NCBI GenBank assembly: GCA_041736155.1
Contig: JBGSUL010000092.1
Coordinates: 1 to 25,474, forward strand
From: JANPLN01 sp041736155
GTDB taxonomy: Bacteria; Bdellovibrionota; Bdellovibrionia; Bdellovibrionales; JAGQZY01
Length of the DNA stretch: 25,474 nt
Direction of reading: 5' to 3'
This document shows positions 1-8,291 of the stretch, in pieces. Numbering within the stretch: position 1 is the stretch's first letter; every line of letters begins with the position of its first letter. The notes beneath the pieces are model-generated. The model was not told the origin of the DNA. It saw only the letters and a program-made list of their open reading frames with translations, and made no database searches. Both the position numbers and the translations under genes were made by a program.

Positions 1-190
1 TAGGCCAAGTTCGGACAACACTTAATGCGTTAACCAGCACGCGAATATGAGGATGATGTTCAAGAATGCTCATCAAACAGACACTCCGACCCGAGGCCAC
101 TTTTACACTTGACCGGGGTGGCGTCCATATGAGGAAGGTTACTCCTCCCCCTTGGAGGTTGAATCGCATCCCCCCGCCAAAACCAATCAT

Positions 191-226
191 GAAGGCTAGT
201 GAATAAATCCATATTCACTAGCCTTC
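191..226. repeat. Perfect 15-bp stem-loop upstream of pilB
   Basis: Bases 191-205 are exactly complementary to 212-226, with a 6-base loop. There is no T-tract on either side, which argues against a simple terminator. It could be a transcript-end structure of the upstream gene, an RNA-stability element or a regulator site. Confidence 0.7.
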
Positions 227-250
227 CGTCGAGCCAATCTCCAAGCAGCA

Positions 251-275
251 ACCTAGATCAAAGATGGATCTAGGT
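251..275. repeat. 9-bp stem-loop upstream of pilB
   Basis: Bases 251-259 (ACCTAGATC) pair perfectly with 267-275 across a 7-base loop, about 80 bases before the pilB start. It may be part of the pilB 5' leader or an operator; no T-tract follows. Confidence 0.55.
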
Positions 276-356
276 GAGATTCAACATGATGATTATTTTG
301 AATAACGTTACATTAGAGAGAGAAGCTTTCCTCATGGAAGAGCGAAAGGGGTACGA

Positions 357-2033
357 GTGTCCAAAAATAGCCTTGCTGATCCTAAAAAGTCAGGAAAATT
401 AGCGAGCGTTCAAGCCAATCGACGCGCGAACGAATCTCTTTATGCTGCGGCAGAAAGATTAAATATTCCAGCAGAAGAATTGGGTGAAGAGCTGGGCGAT
501 TTTTACCAGATGCCGTTTATCAATTTAGCAGAGTTTGAAATCGACAATGATGCCGTTGATTCATTAGGAGCAGATCAGTGTCGTAAATATTGTGTCATGC
601 CACTTTCCAAAGCGGGAACGACACTTGTTATCGCCTTTGCCGATCCGACCAATTTATTTATGCGTGATGACATTTCGTATCTCACAAAATGTAAGATTGA
701 GCCAGTTGTCGCTACAGAAAAAGGAATTCGCAAGGCCATAGAAAAATACTATAGAGAAGAAACCGCTATAAATGCAGGTGATTTTCTGATTGAAATGAGC
801 GGTGAAGAGCCTCTCGAGGAAACAAAATCTGGTGCAAATGCTATGGAAGAGAGCGAAGCACCGGTGGTAAAATTTGTGAACATGATGTTGACTGATGCGG
901 TGAAAGAGGGGGCTTCGGATATTCATGTGGAGCCCTACGAAAAAAGCATTCGTATCCGCTTTCGCAAAGATGGTCAGCTTGTGGAAAAATATCGGCCACC
1001 GAATAATTTAGCATCCTCAATTTCTTCACGGCTCAAGGTGATGGCGCGTATGGATTTGGCGGAACGCCGTAAGCCGCAAGATGGCCGGATTAAACTCAAG
1101 TTTAAAGATAAAGGGGATGTGGATTTTCGCGTGAACGTTCTCCCTGTTGTCGACGGCGAAAAAGTGGTCATGCGGATTATGGATAAGTCGAAGATCACCA
1201 ATATTAAACTCACAGAATTGGGGTTCACAGAGGCGCAATATGCAACCCTCGCGGCGTCTCTTCAAAAACCACAAGGATTGATTCTTGTGACGGGCCCGAC
1301 GGGAAGCGGTAAGACCACCACTCTCTATGCCTCCTTGCAAGAGATACACGATAGCACCATTAATATTAGCACGGCCGAAGATCCCGTGGAATTTAAGCTA
1401 ACAGGAATTAATCAAACACAGGTGCAACCCGATATTGGTTATACATTTGCCGAAGCACTTCGTGCCTTTCTTCGTCAGGATCCTGATGTGATTCTGGTGG
1501 GGGAGATTCGCGATAAAGAAACAGCAGAAATTTCTTTTAAAGCGGCATCCACCGGCCACTTAGTATTAAGCACTTTGCATACCAACGATGCACCTGGAAC
1601 AGTTTCGCGTTTGATAGAAATGGGAATCCCTGGATATCTCATCACCTCGACGGTTGAAATTATTATTGCACAACGTCTTGTGGGAAAAATTTGCCAGGCA
1701 TGCAAAACAGAAGATCGCATGGATCCGAAAATGTTAGCACAATTAAAAATTGATCCTAAAAGCGTTAAAGATATTAAATTTTATAAAGGCCAAGGGTGTG
1801 AGACTTGTTCAGGAACAGGGATTAAGGGGCGCGTGGCGATTTACGAATTTTTACCTATTAGTGATGCAATCAAAGAAGCCGTAATGGCCAATGCCACTCC
1901 GCTTGATTTAAAACGAGCCGCTATGCGCGGAGGAATGCAATCATTACGTATGTCGGCTATCGATAAAGCCAAAACCGGTTCCGTATCTTTGATTGAAGTC
2001 CTTAACAGCACCATGCAGGATCCAGAGTTATGA
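357..2033 (+). CDS. pilB: Type IV pilus extension ATPase PilB (GspE family)
   Basis: This is the cytoplasmic hexameric ATPase that powers pilin polymerisation from the base of the pilus, acting on PilC. The 558-residue length is typical. An N-terminal MshEN/GspE-type domain (about residues 25-140) precedes the ATPase core. Walker A GPTGSGKT is at 313-320, the DPDVILVGEIRD Walker B block at 375-386, and a His-box segment STGHLVLSTLHTN follows. The two CxxC pairs (C446/C449 and C481/C484) form the zinc-binding module found in PilB/GspE but absent from PilT. The GTG start is chosen because AAAGGGG sits 5 bases upstream and the N-terminus fits. The stop overlaps the pilT start (ATGA), showing translational coupling. 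High confidence. Confidence 0.96.
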   Translation: MSKNSLADPKKSGKLASVQANRRANESLYAAAERLNIPAEELGEELGDFYQMPFINLAEFEIDNDAVDSLGADQCRKYCVMPLSKAGTTLVIAFADPTNLFMRDDISYLTKCKIEPVVATEKGIRKAIEKYYREETAINAGDFLIEMSGEEPLEETKSGANAMEESEAPVVKFVNMMLTDAVKEGASDIHVEPYEKSIRIRFRKDGQLVEKYRPPNNLASSISSRLKVMARMDLAERRKPQDGRIKLKFKDKGDVDFRVNVLPVVDGEKVVMRIMDKSKITNIKLTELGFTEAQYATLAASLQKPQGLILVTGPTGSGKTTTLYASLQEIHDSTINISTAEDPVEFKLTGINQTQVQPDIGYTFAEALRAFLRQDPDVILVGEIRDKETAEISFKAASTGHLVLSTLHTNDAPGTVSRLIEMGIPGYLITSTVEIIIAQRLVGKICQACKTEDRMDPKMLAQLKIDPKSVKDIKFYKGQGCETCSGTGIKGRVAIYEFLPISDAIKEAVMANATPLDLKRAAMRGGMQSLRMSAIDKAKTGSVSLIEVLNSTMQDPEL

Positions 2034-3094
2034 TTACACTCATTCAGCTATTGAAATTGACGGCGGAGCAAGGGGCTTCGGATTTGCACATTGTTGCGGG
2101 AAGTCCGCCATGTTTGCGTGTGGATGGAAGAATCATTCGTGTGAAGACCCAGCATTTGTCTTCTGAAGATACACGTCGTTTATGTTATTCAGTGCTGAGT
2201 GATGCACAGAAAAGCTATTTAGAACAAGCCAAGGAATTAGATTTTAGTTTTGATGTCAAAGGTCTCTGTCGTTTTCGTGGAAATCTTTTCTTTCAAAAAA
2301 ATTCGACATCGGGAGTGTTTCGGCGCATTCCGAATCATATTCCAAGCTATGTGGACTTAGGGCTTCCTCCGGCCATTCCCAAACTGACAACTTTACCCAA
2401 CGGTTTGGTTCTTGTCACAGGTCCTACTGGGAGTGGAAAGACCACAACTCTGGCGTCATTGTTGGATAAGGTGAATCAAGAACGAGAGGGGCATATTGTT
2501 ACCCTCGAAGATCCTATTGAATTTATACATCCCCATAAAAATTGCATCGTGAATCAACGGGAAATTGGTGTGGATTCTTTGTCGTATGATGAAGGATTGC
2601 GCCGTTTAATGCGGCAAGATCCAGATTATTGTCTCATTGGTGAGATTCGTGATCAGACCACGGTGGAAACAGCGCTCAAGTTAGCAGAAACGGGACACTT
2701 GGTCTTTGCAACATTGCATACAAATTCCGCTGTTCAAACCATAAATCGCATTGTGAGCATATTTCCTAGTGAGCAGCAAGATCGTATACGCGTGGTTTTG
2801 AGTTTTACTTTACAAGCTGTTGTGAGTCAGAGGTTGATTCCTTCTGTAACAGGAAAAAGAATTTTAGCATGCGAGTTTTTACTATTGAACTCGGGGATTA
2901 GAAACCTGATTCGCGAAGGAAAACTCCATCAGGTACAAAATATGATGGAAGTGGGACAAGAAAGATCTGGTATGGTGACGCTCAACCAAACTTTGTGTGA
3001 TTTACTTAAGGCGAGTCGCATTACGGAAAAAGAGGCTTATTTGGTGACAAATAATCCAGAAGATCTCTTTAAATTATTACAACGGGGACAATAA
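2030..3094 (+). CDS. pilT: Type IV pilus retraction ATPase PilT
   Basis: PilT disassembles the pilus and drives retraction for twitching motility, attachment and DNA uptake. The 354-residue length fits the family. It has the short PilT N-domain (EQGASDLHIVAGSPP near the start), Walker A GPTGSGKT at 131-138, a DPDYCLIGEIRD Walker B block and a TGHLVFATLHTNSA His box. The PilT signature GIRNLIRE lies at 289-296, the equivalent of the AIRNLIR motif needed for retraction in studied PilT proteins. It lacks the PilB CxxC zinc module. The start overlaps the pilB stop (ATGA) and the stop overlaps the pilC start (TAATG), so the three genes form one translational unit. It might in principle be a PilU-like paralogue, but the motif and position favour PilT. 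Confidence 0.95.
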   Translation: MITLIQLLKLTAEQGASDLHIVAGSPPCLRVDGRIIRVKTQHLSSEDTRRLCYSVLSDAQKSYLEQAKELDFSFDVKGLCRFRGNLFFQKNSTSGVFRRIPNHIPSYVDLGLPPAIPKLTTLPNGLVLVTGPTGSGKTTTLASLLDKVNQEREGHIVTLEDPIEFIHPHKNCIVNQREIGVDSLSYDEGLRRLMRQDPDYCLIGEIRDQTTVETALKLAETGHLVFATLHTNSAVQTINRIVSIFPSEQQDRIRVVLSFTLQAVVSQRLIPSVTGKRILACEFLLLNSGIRNLIREGKLHQVQNMMEVGQERSGMVTLNQTLCDLLKASRITEKEAYLVTNNPEDLFKLLQRGQ

Positions 3095-4350
3095 TGGCAC
3101 TCTACAGTTATCAAGCCAAAGCCATGAACGGATCGCCAGTGCAGGGACAAGTGGATGCCGCTAACGAAAACGAAGCACGGGTAAAAATCCGTGCCAATCG
3201 TCTTATTCCCTTAAAGTTGGAGCTGATATCTGGTGGTTCGGGTGGCCCCATGTCGTCCCCGGCCAAAGCGGCGGCATCCAAAAGCAAAACATTTCAATTT
3301 AAAGCGCGTAAAGGCAAAGTAAAACCCAAAGATTTGCAAACATTCACACGCCAGTTGGCGGTGTTGATTGCGGCGGGAGTGCCGATCATTCCTTCTCTCG
3401 AAGCACTGGGGCAAGGTCAGCGCAGCCCGGTTTTTAAAAAAGGTATTGCAGATGTGTGTCAGGATATTTCTACAGGTAAAAAATTGGGTGAATCTTTTGG
3501 AAAACAAGGACATATTTTTGACCGTTTTTATGTCAATATGATTGTTGCTGGTGAAGAGGGTGGGGTTTTGGAAACCGTCCTTAAAAGATTAGCCGATTAT
3601 ATTGAGAAATCTGTTAAAATTCAGGCAAAGATTAAGGGCGCGCTTGTTTATCCGGTAGCCGTTCTTGTTATTGCTTTGGGTGTTATTACCTGTCTTCTTA
3701 TTTTTGTTGTTCCCAAATTCGCAGATCTTTTTGCAGGGAGCGGAATGAAACTTCCTGCCATTACGCAATTCATGATGGACGCCAGTACTTTTGTGCAAAA
3801 AAGTTGGTGGATTTTTGGAATTATTATTTTTGGCACTTACCAAGGTATTAAAATGTACTATACCACCACCAGTGGGAGGGAAGTTCTCGATAAGATTATG
3901 ATTCGCCTGCCTTTGTTTGGTGATTTGATTTTAAAAGGTGGTTTGGCTAAATTTACCAGAACCCTCTCGACACTCCTAAATGCCGGGGTTTCGATCATGG
4001 ATGCTATGGATATTGGCGCACAGGTTTCTGGAAACTTAGTTTTGGAGCAATCCATTTACCGAGCGAAAGAAGCGATTGCCTCGGGAAAGTCCATCGCGAC
4101 GCCGTTTTCACAAGAAAAAATGTTCCCCCCCTTGGTTGTGCAAATGATGGCCGTGGGTGAGGCGACAGGAGCTTTGGATCAAATGTTGGCGAAGATTGCC
4201 GACTTTTTTGAAGATGAAGTGGAGACGGTGGTTGCGAGTATTACGAGCTTGATTGAGCCAATTATGATTGTGGTTCTCGGGGGAATCGTAGGTTTTCTCG
4301 TGATCGCCATGTATATGCCCATTTTCCAAATGGCTGGCGGCGTGGGTTAA
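3094..4350 (+). CDS. pilC: Type IV pilus inner-membrane platform protein PilC (GspF family)
   Basis: PilC is the integral membrane platform that couples the PilB/PilT motors to the growing pilus. The 418 residues carry the expected tandem T2SF domains: the first around residues 85-210 (FTRQLAVLIAAGVPII...), the second around 285-410 (FTRTLSTLLNAGVSIM...). Membrane segments are visible at about 187-213, 238-257 and 387-414. Each T2SF copy includes the GE-GG/GE-TG turn (AGEEGG, VGEATG). A Gly/Ser/Lys-rich linker at about 46-70 separates the N-terminal extension from domain one. The start codon overlaps the pilT stop. pilS follows after 17 bases, so the gene sits mid-operon. Confidence 0.95.
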   Translation: MALYSYQAKAMNGSPVQGQVDAANENEARVKIRANRLIPLKLELISGGSGGPMSSPAKAAASKSKTFQFKARKGKVKPKDLQTFTRQLAVLIAAGVPIIPSLEALGQGQRSPVFKKGIADVCQDISTGKKLGESFGKQGHIFDRFYVNMIVAGEEGGVLETVLKRLADYIEKSVKIQAKIKGALVYPVAVLVIALGVITCLLIFVVPKFADLFAGSGMKLPAITQFMMDASTFVQKSWWIFGIIIFGTYQGIKMYYTTTSGREVLDKIMIRLPLFGDLILKGGLAKFTRTLSTLLNAGVSIMDAMDIGAQVSGNLVLEQSIYRAKEAIASGKSIATPFSQEKMFPPLVVQMMAVGEATGALDQMLAKIADFFEDEVETVVASITSLIEPIMIVVLGGIVGFLVIAMYMPIFQMAGGVG

Positions 4351-4367
4351 AAAAAGGAAGTGGATCT

Positions 4368-5966
4368 GTGAGTCGAATGCGGTTCGCCGATTTTTCGCAA
4401 AGTCAGAGTCAGTTACTGACCGTGCAAACCGTGCGAACCATTTTCTTATGTGTCGCCCTGCTTGGCACCTTAGGTTATCAACTCACGCAAGTGCAGTTTA
4501 TTTCCTATGAATTCTATTTCTCTCTCTACGCACTCATTGGCATTTCTTTTTTATTGAACCTTGGATATGTTGTGGGTCTTCAATATTTTCAATCGTTGGC
4601 CACGCAAGGGGCCGCGCTTTTATTTATTTGGGACACCTTTTATGTCACGCTCCTCACCTATGTCATTGGTGTGAATCAGTCCCTGCTTATTTTTTTATAT
4701 CTCATAAATATCATCCTTTGTGGAATTGTTTTTCAAAGACGCGGGGGAATTTTTCTCGCACTTTTAACCTCATTCAGTTTTGGTATTTTGTTAATTGCTG
4801 ATCCGATCATTACAGGAAAAACTCTGTATTTAGCAGTAGGTATTAACAACCTCGCCTTTTTTGCTGTGGCCTACCTTTCGGGCTATTTAAGTGAACAGCT
4901 GAATTTTATGGGCGTGGAGCTTTTAGAGCGTGGAAGAGATCTGCGTGCATTGAAAAATTTGAACAGTTTGATCATTGATGGCATGCCGTCGGGCCTGTTG
5001 ACCATTGATAGTCGGGGTACGATTTTGCAGTTTAATCAGCAAGCTGCGGAAATTTTAAATCAGAATCAAGCTCTCTTAAATAAAAATATCAACGAATTAA
5101 TCCCTCCTTTGAAGGATCTTTTGGCGCGTTGGCGTCGAGATGGAAAAGGGGATGGAAGAAGTGAAGAAGCGACAACCATCGATCAAAAAATCGTAAGACT
5201 GTCCTTTTCGCCACTTTTCGATGAGAAGTCTGTACGTTTGGGCTCCATTGTTTTAATTGATGATGTGACAAACCTTAAGAGATTGGAAAACCAAGTGCAC
5301 CAGAGCGAAAAACTCGCTGCTATTGGACAATTGGCGGCAGGAATTGCGCACGAGATACGTAACCCCTTAGCAAGCATTAGTGGCAGTGTGCAATTGATGC
5401 AAGCAGACGCTACACAAACTGAGGAAAATCAAAAGTTAATGGCGATTGCCATCAAGGAAATCAATCGTTTAAATCATTTGATCACGGAATTTTTAGATTA
5501 TGCACGTCCGGCTGACTTCCAAAAAGAAAAAGTGAATCTGTCGCACACCCTTTCTGAGTGTCTGGACTCGTTACGTTCACATCCATTGATGAAAAATGTG
5601 CAAGTTGAGTCGCGCATTGCTGAGCATGTTCAAGTAATGGGAAATTCCGATAAATTGAAGCAGGTTTTTTTAAATATTTTAGTCAATGCGCTCCAGGCAA
5701 TGGAGGCGCAGCCTGTTTGTCGCTTAAAAGTGGAGCTGACATCTCATGGTGGGCGAGCTCTTTTGAAAATTGCTGATTCGGGCGTAGGTATGAATGAAGC
5801 TCAGCAGAAAAAAATGTTTGAGCCCTTTCATACAACAAAATCCAAAGGGACAGGGCTAGGGTTGGCCATCGTGCATGCGGTTTTACAAGCTCATGATGTC
5901 GCCGTCGATGTTCAAAGCAAGCTGGGGTCAGGGACCGAGTTTTCGATGACCTTCCATCTCAGCTAG
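4368..5966 (+). CDS. pilS: Sensor histidine kinase PilS
   Basis: This is a membrane-bound histidine kinase, inferred to phosphorylate the PilR product encoded next. The 532 residues begin with about six hydrophobic segments (roughly residues 25-195), the arrangement described for PilS, with no large periplasmic sensor domain. A PAS-like domain follows (about 205-300, MPSGLLTIDSRGTILQFNQQ), then a HisKA domain with H328 in GIAHEIRNPLAS, and a HATPase_c domain with an N-box region (LNILVNALQAM), DSGVGM and GTGLGL. The GTG start has AAGGAAG at 4354-4360. In Pseudomonas, PilS senses pilin levels in the membrane. Here position and architecture, not direct evidence, support that role. Confidence 0.92.
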   Translation: MSRMRFADFSQSQSQLLTVQTVRTIFLCVALLGTLGYQLTQVQFISYEFYFSLYALIGISFLLNLGYVVGLQYFQSLATQGAALLFIWDTFYVTLLTYVIGVNQSLLIFLYLINIILCGIVFQRRGGIFLALLTSFSFGILLIADPIITGKTLYLAVGINNLAFFAVAYLSGYLSEQLNFMGVELLERGRDLRALKNLNSLIIDGMPSGLLTIDSRGTILQFNQQAAEILNQNQALLNKNINELIPPLKDLLARWRRDGKGDGRSEEATTIDQKIVRLSFSPLFDEKSVRLGSIVLIDDVTNLKRLENQVHQSEKLAAIGQLAAGIAHEIRNPLASISGSVQLMQADATQTEENQKLMAIAIKEINRLNHLITEFLDYARPADFQKEKVNLSHTLSECLDSLRSHPLMKNVQVESRIAEHVQVMGNSDKLKQVFLNILVNALQAMEAQPVCRLKVELTSHGGRALLKIADSGVGMNEAQQKKMFEPFHTTKSKGTGLGLAIVHAVLQAHDVAVDVQSKLGSGTEFSMTFHLS

Positions 5967-5988
5967 AGCTAGCTAGAAGTCCTTGTCA

Positions 5989-6003
5989 TGGCCCTTCTTT
6001 AGC
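5989..6003 (+). promoter_or_regulatory. Weak candidate sigma-54 promoter between pilS and pilR
   Basis: The sequence TGGCCCTTCTTTAGC has GG and GC spaced by 10 bases, the -24/-12 spacing of sigma-54 promoters, but only about 8 of 11 consensus bases match and the -12 element is TAGC rather than TTGC. It would start transcription near 6015, about 60 bases before pilR, allowing autoregulation. Such matches occur by chance, so confidence is low. A 6-bp inverted repeat TCATTC/GAATGA follows in the same gap. Confidence 0.22.
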
Positions 6004-6076
6004 AGCGTTCATTCAGGAATTACTTGCCGAATGACTTGCTTGTAGAGACAATAAAAAAATACAGCTGGGGGAATCT

Positions 6077-7495
6077 ATGAAAGCTCGCATTTTAGTCGTC
6101 GATGACGAAGAATCCATCCGTGAATTTTTAAATATCATGCTTCGTAAAGAAGGTTATGATGTCACGTGCGTCGAAGATGGGCAAATGGCCATAGATATTT
6201 TGAAAAAGAAATCCTTTGAAATGGTGATTTCTGACTTGCAAATGCCACATGTAACAGGCCTTGAACTTTTAAAATTCGTTAAAGAAAACTATCCCGATAT
6301 TCTTTTTATGCTGATCACAGCTTTTGGAACAACCGAGACAGCCGTGGAAGCGATGAAGATGGGGGCCTATGATTACATCACTAAGCCCTTTAAGCTGGAT
6401 GAAGTCCGCATCAATATTTCCAATGCTCTTCGCAGTAAAACTCTCGAGACAGAAAACCGCAGTCTTAAAAAAGAATTAACCAAAGAGTACAGCTTTCAGA
6501 ACTTGGTGGGGAATTCACCAGTGATGCATGTGATTTATGATTTAGTGAAACGCGTTTCGGATACGCCCACCAATGTTTTGGTGACGGGTGAAAGTGGAAC
6601 GGGAAAAGAAATGGTTGCGAAGGCGATTCATTATAACGGTCTTTTAAAAGACAAACCCTTTATGTCGGTCAATTGCGGAGCGATCCCTGAGTCGTTGATG
6701 GAATCGGAAATGTTTGGACATAAAAAGGGATCCTTTACTGGAGCCATTGCCGATAAAGCAGGGTTATTTGAGGCGGCAGATGGCGGAACTCTCTTTTTGG
6801 ATGAGGTGGGTGAATTACCATTGACCATTCAAGTGAAAATGCTCCGTTCAATTCAAGAAAGAGTGATTCGTCGAGTTGGTTCTACAGAAGATACACATGT
6901 GAATGTGCGCTTGATCGCTGCCACCAACCGCGATTTAGAGCAGATGGTCAAAGATGGCACATTTAGACAAGATCTTTATTATCGCCTCAACGTGATTCAA
7001 ATCCGTACACCTTCATTGCGTGAGCGACGTGATGATATCCCCATTCTCGCGAAACATTTTTTGAAAAAATATAATGATCGTTTGAACAAAAATATTTCAG
7101 GTATCAGTCAAGATGCCATTGCGCTGCTCAAATCGTATGATTACCCAGGAAACGTGCGTGAGTTAGAAAATATTATCGAAAGAACTGTGGCGCTTGAAGC
7201 TGGCGCCTCCATTCTTCCAGAAAGTTTACCGCCCTTTGTAAAGACCTCTACAGGTTCAAAACAAATGGTTTCCAGCGATGGTATTGAGATCACTTCGGAA
7301 GGTATTTCTCTCGACAAAATTATTGGCCAGATTGAAAAAGAACTCATTATCAAAGCCGTGCACGCGGCAAATGGCGTAAAGAAAAAAGCGGCAAAGCTTT
7401 TGGGGATTTCTTTCCGTTCCATGCGCTATCGAGTAGAAAAGTATAACTTGGGCTCTATTTCGGAAGACGAATTGGACGACGAGGACGCAGAATGA
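6077..7495 (+). CDS. pilR: Sigma-54-dependent response regulator PilR (NtrC family)
   Basis: PilR activates sigma-54 RNA polymerase; in other bacteria its main target is the pilin gene, which is not in this window. The 472 residues show three domains. The receiver has acidic pocket VDDEE near residues 8-12 and phospho-acceptor D53 in VISDLQMP. The AAA+ domain has Walker A GESGTGKE at 171-178, sigma-54 contact loop GSFTGA at 218-223 (a Ser variant of GAFTGA), and Walker B GGTLFLDEVGEL. A C-terminal Fis-type helix-turn-helix is at about 425-460 (KKKAAKLLGISFRSMRYRVEKY). It is separated from pilS by 110 bases. Its stop overlaps the next start (ATGA), which ties the downstream lipoprotein gene to this operon. 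Confidence 0.93.
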   Translation: MKARILVVDDEESIREFLNIMLRKEGYDVTCVEDGQMAIDILKKKSFEMVISDLQMPHVTGLELLKFVKENYPDILFMLITAFGTTETAVEAMKMGAYDYITKPFKLDEVRINISNALRSKTLETENRSLKKELTKEYSFQNLVGNSPVMHVIYDLVKRVSDTPTNVLVTGESGTGKEMVAKAIHYNGLLKDKPFMSVNCGAIPESLMESEMFGHKKGSFTGAIADKAGLFEAADGGTLFLDEVGELPLTIQVKMLRSIQERVIRRVGSTEDTHVNVRLIAATNRDLEQMVKDGTFRQDLYYRLNVIQIRTPSLRERRDDIPILAKHFLKKYNDRLNKNISGISQDAIALLKSYDYPGNVRELENIIERTVALEAGASILPESLPPFVKTSTGSKQMVSSDGIEITSEGISLDKIIGQIEKELIIKAVHAANGVKKKAAKLLGISFRSMRYRVEKYNLGSISEDELDDEDAE

Positions 7496-8115
7496 AGTAC
7501 ATCTTGCGGTACATCTTAGCGACGGCATTCTTTTTAAACACAGCCTGTGACAATTTGAATTCCTCGTACAATGATGAAAAGGTACCGCCAGTTCCCGAAA
7601 AAGGCACGGCCTGCACGCTCGACTTTCAAAACACCTGCTGGACGGAGACCATTCAAAAGGTGAGTGCCTGTTTAAATTCTGAAAAAATAGGAACGTTTAG
7701 TTTTGATCAACGCTTTTGCACAAACGAACATCAGATGCTGGTCGACTTTGCCAATCCACAAACGATGTTTGTGGCGCCTTGGGAAGATGACGAAACGCCT
7801 CTGCAGTTTCGTGTGCTTTCCGATAGTAAAACTGAATGCCTCCGCCTTTCGGGTACACGCAATAACTTTATTATCACCGTGAGCCGAACGGGAGAGTCGG
7901 TAACACTCAATCGCACTGGTGGGATTTTGCGTTACACATGTCTAGATGGGCAAGAGATTCGTGTGGAAGAAAAAAACTTTGCAGGCTGCGAGAGTCGCGC
8001 CATACCTGGACTCGACTTACAGCCGTATCAACGACCTGATGGTATTTCTGGTTGGAGTTTTTCTTTCCGTGGAGCAGACCAAGATCCTGTTTTCCAATGC
8101 CAGAGCGCCATTTAA
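7492..8115 (+). CDS. Cys-rich secreted or lipoprotein of unknown function, coupled to pilR
   Basis: I do not recognise a family. The 207-residue product starts with a positively charged n-region and a hydrophobic stretch ending at LNTAC, a loose lipobox that would lipidate C19; the next residue is Asp, which in E. coli favours inner-membrane retention. Eight further cysteines, spread through the mature part, suggest a disulfide-stabilised periplasmic fold. The ATG overlaps the pilR TGA (ATGA) and a strong terminator follows within about 75 bases, so it is the last gene of the pil operon. An envelope role linked to pilus sensing or assembly is plausible but is inference from context only. Confidence 0.8.
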   Translation: MKYILRYILATAFFLNTACDNLNSSYNDEKVPPVPEKGTACTLDFQNTCWTETIQKVSACLNSEKIGTFSFDQRFCTNEHQMLVDFANPQTMFVAPWEDDETPLQFRVLSDSKTECLRLSGTRNNFIITVSRTGESVTLNRTGGILRYTCLDGQEIRVEEKNFAGCESRAIPGLDLQPYQRPDGISGWSFSFRGADQDPVFQCQSAI

Positions 8116-8186
8116 GCAATTATCATAAGTAACGACATCTCCTTCGCGTCATTTTTTTGACGAAGTCTTTAACAGAATTTTACCAG

Positions 8187-8216
8187 ACCCCTGAGAACAG
8201 GGGTTTTATTTTTTTT
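8187..8216 (+). terminator. Intrinsic terminator after the pil operon
   Basis: Bases 8187-8193 (ACCCCTG) pair with 8198-8204 across an AGAA loop, followed by a T-rich run to 8216. This is a textbook rho-independent terminator closing the pilB-to-lipoprotein transcription unit. Confidence 0.9.
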
Positions 8217-8291
8217 CTAGCTGAAGATCTTAAAACTTTCTCAACTCCTGGCCTTTTGTGTCGATAGACCTCTTATCAACGGGAGGTTTCA

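Larger units (their letters stand above)
1..356. other. Non-coding leader region upstream of pilB with several hairpins
   Basis: No convincing gene lies here. The + strand frame from base 3 stays open for about 16 codons and stops near base 50, so the tail of an upstream gene cannot be excluded. The rest is rich in inverted repeats: weak stems GCCAC/GTGGC (96-100 with 118-122), two mutually exclusive stems around 131-158 (131-135 with 143-147, or 144-148 with 154-158), a perfect 15-bp stem at 191-226 and a 9-bp stem at 251-275. None is followed by a T-run, so none looks like an ordinary intrinsic terminator. The pilB Shine-Dalgarno AAAGGGG lies at 345-351. I could not match the region to a known riboswitch class. 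Confidence 0.5.

Noticed and set aside
152..168. TTGG-N10-GCA upstream of pilB as a sigma-54 promoter
   Set aside because: Spacing fits but the -24 box lacks the C and the -12 box is TCGC. Several such matches are expected by chance, and it overlaps a hairpin.
60..251. Minus-strand 63-codon open frame upstream of pilB
   Set aside because: It spans the perfect hairpin at 191-226, has no recognisable motif and no family resemblance; hairpin-rich non-coding DNA explains it.
8233..8270. TAAA...TCGATA as a flagellar sigma-28 promoter before the M15-like lipoprotein gene
   Set aside because: The two boxes are about 25 bases apart instead of about 15.
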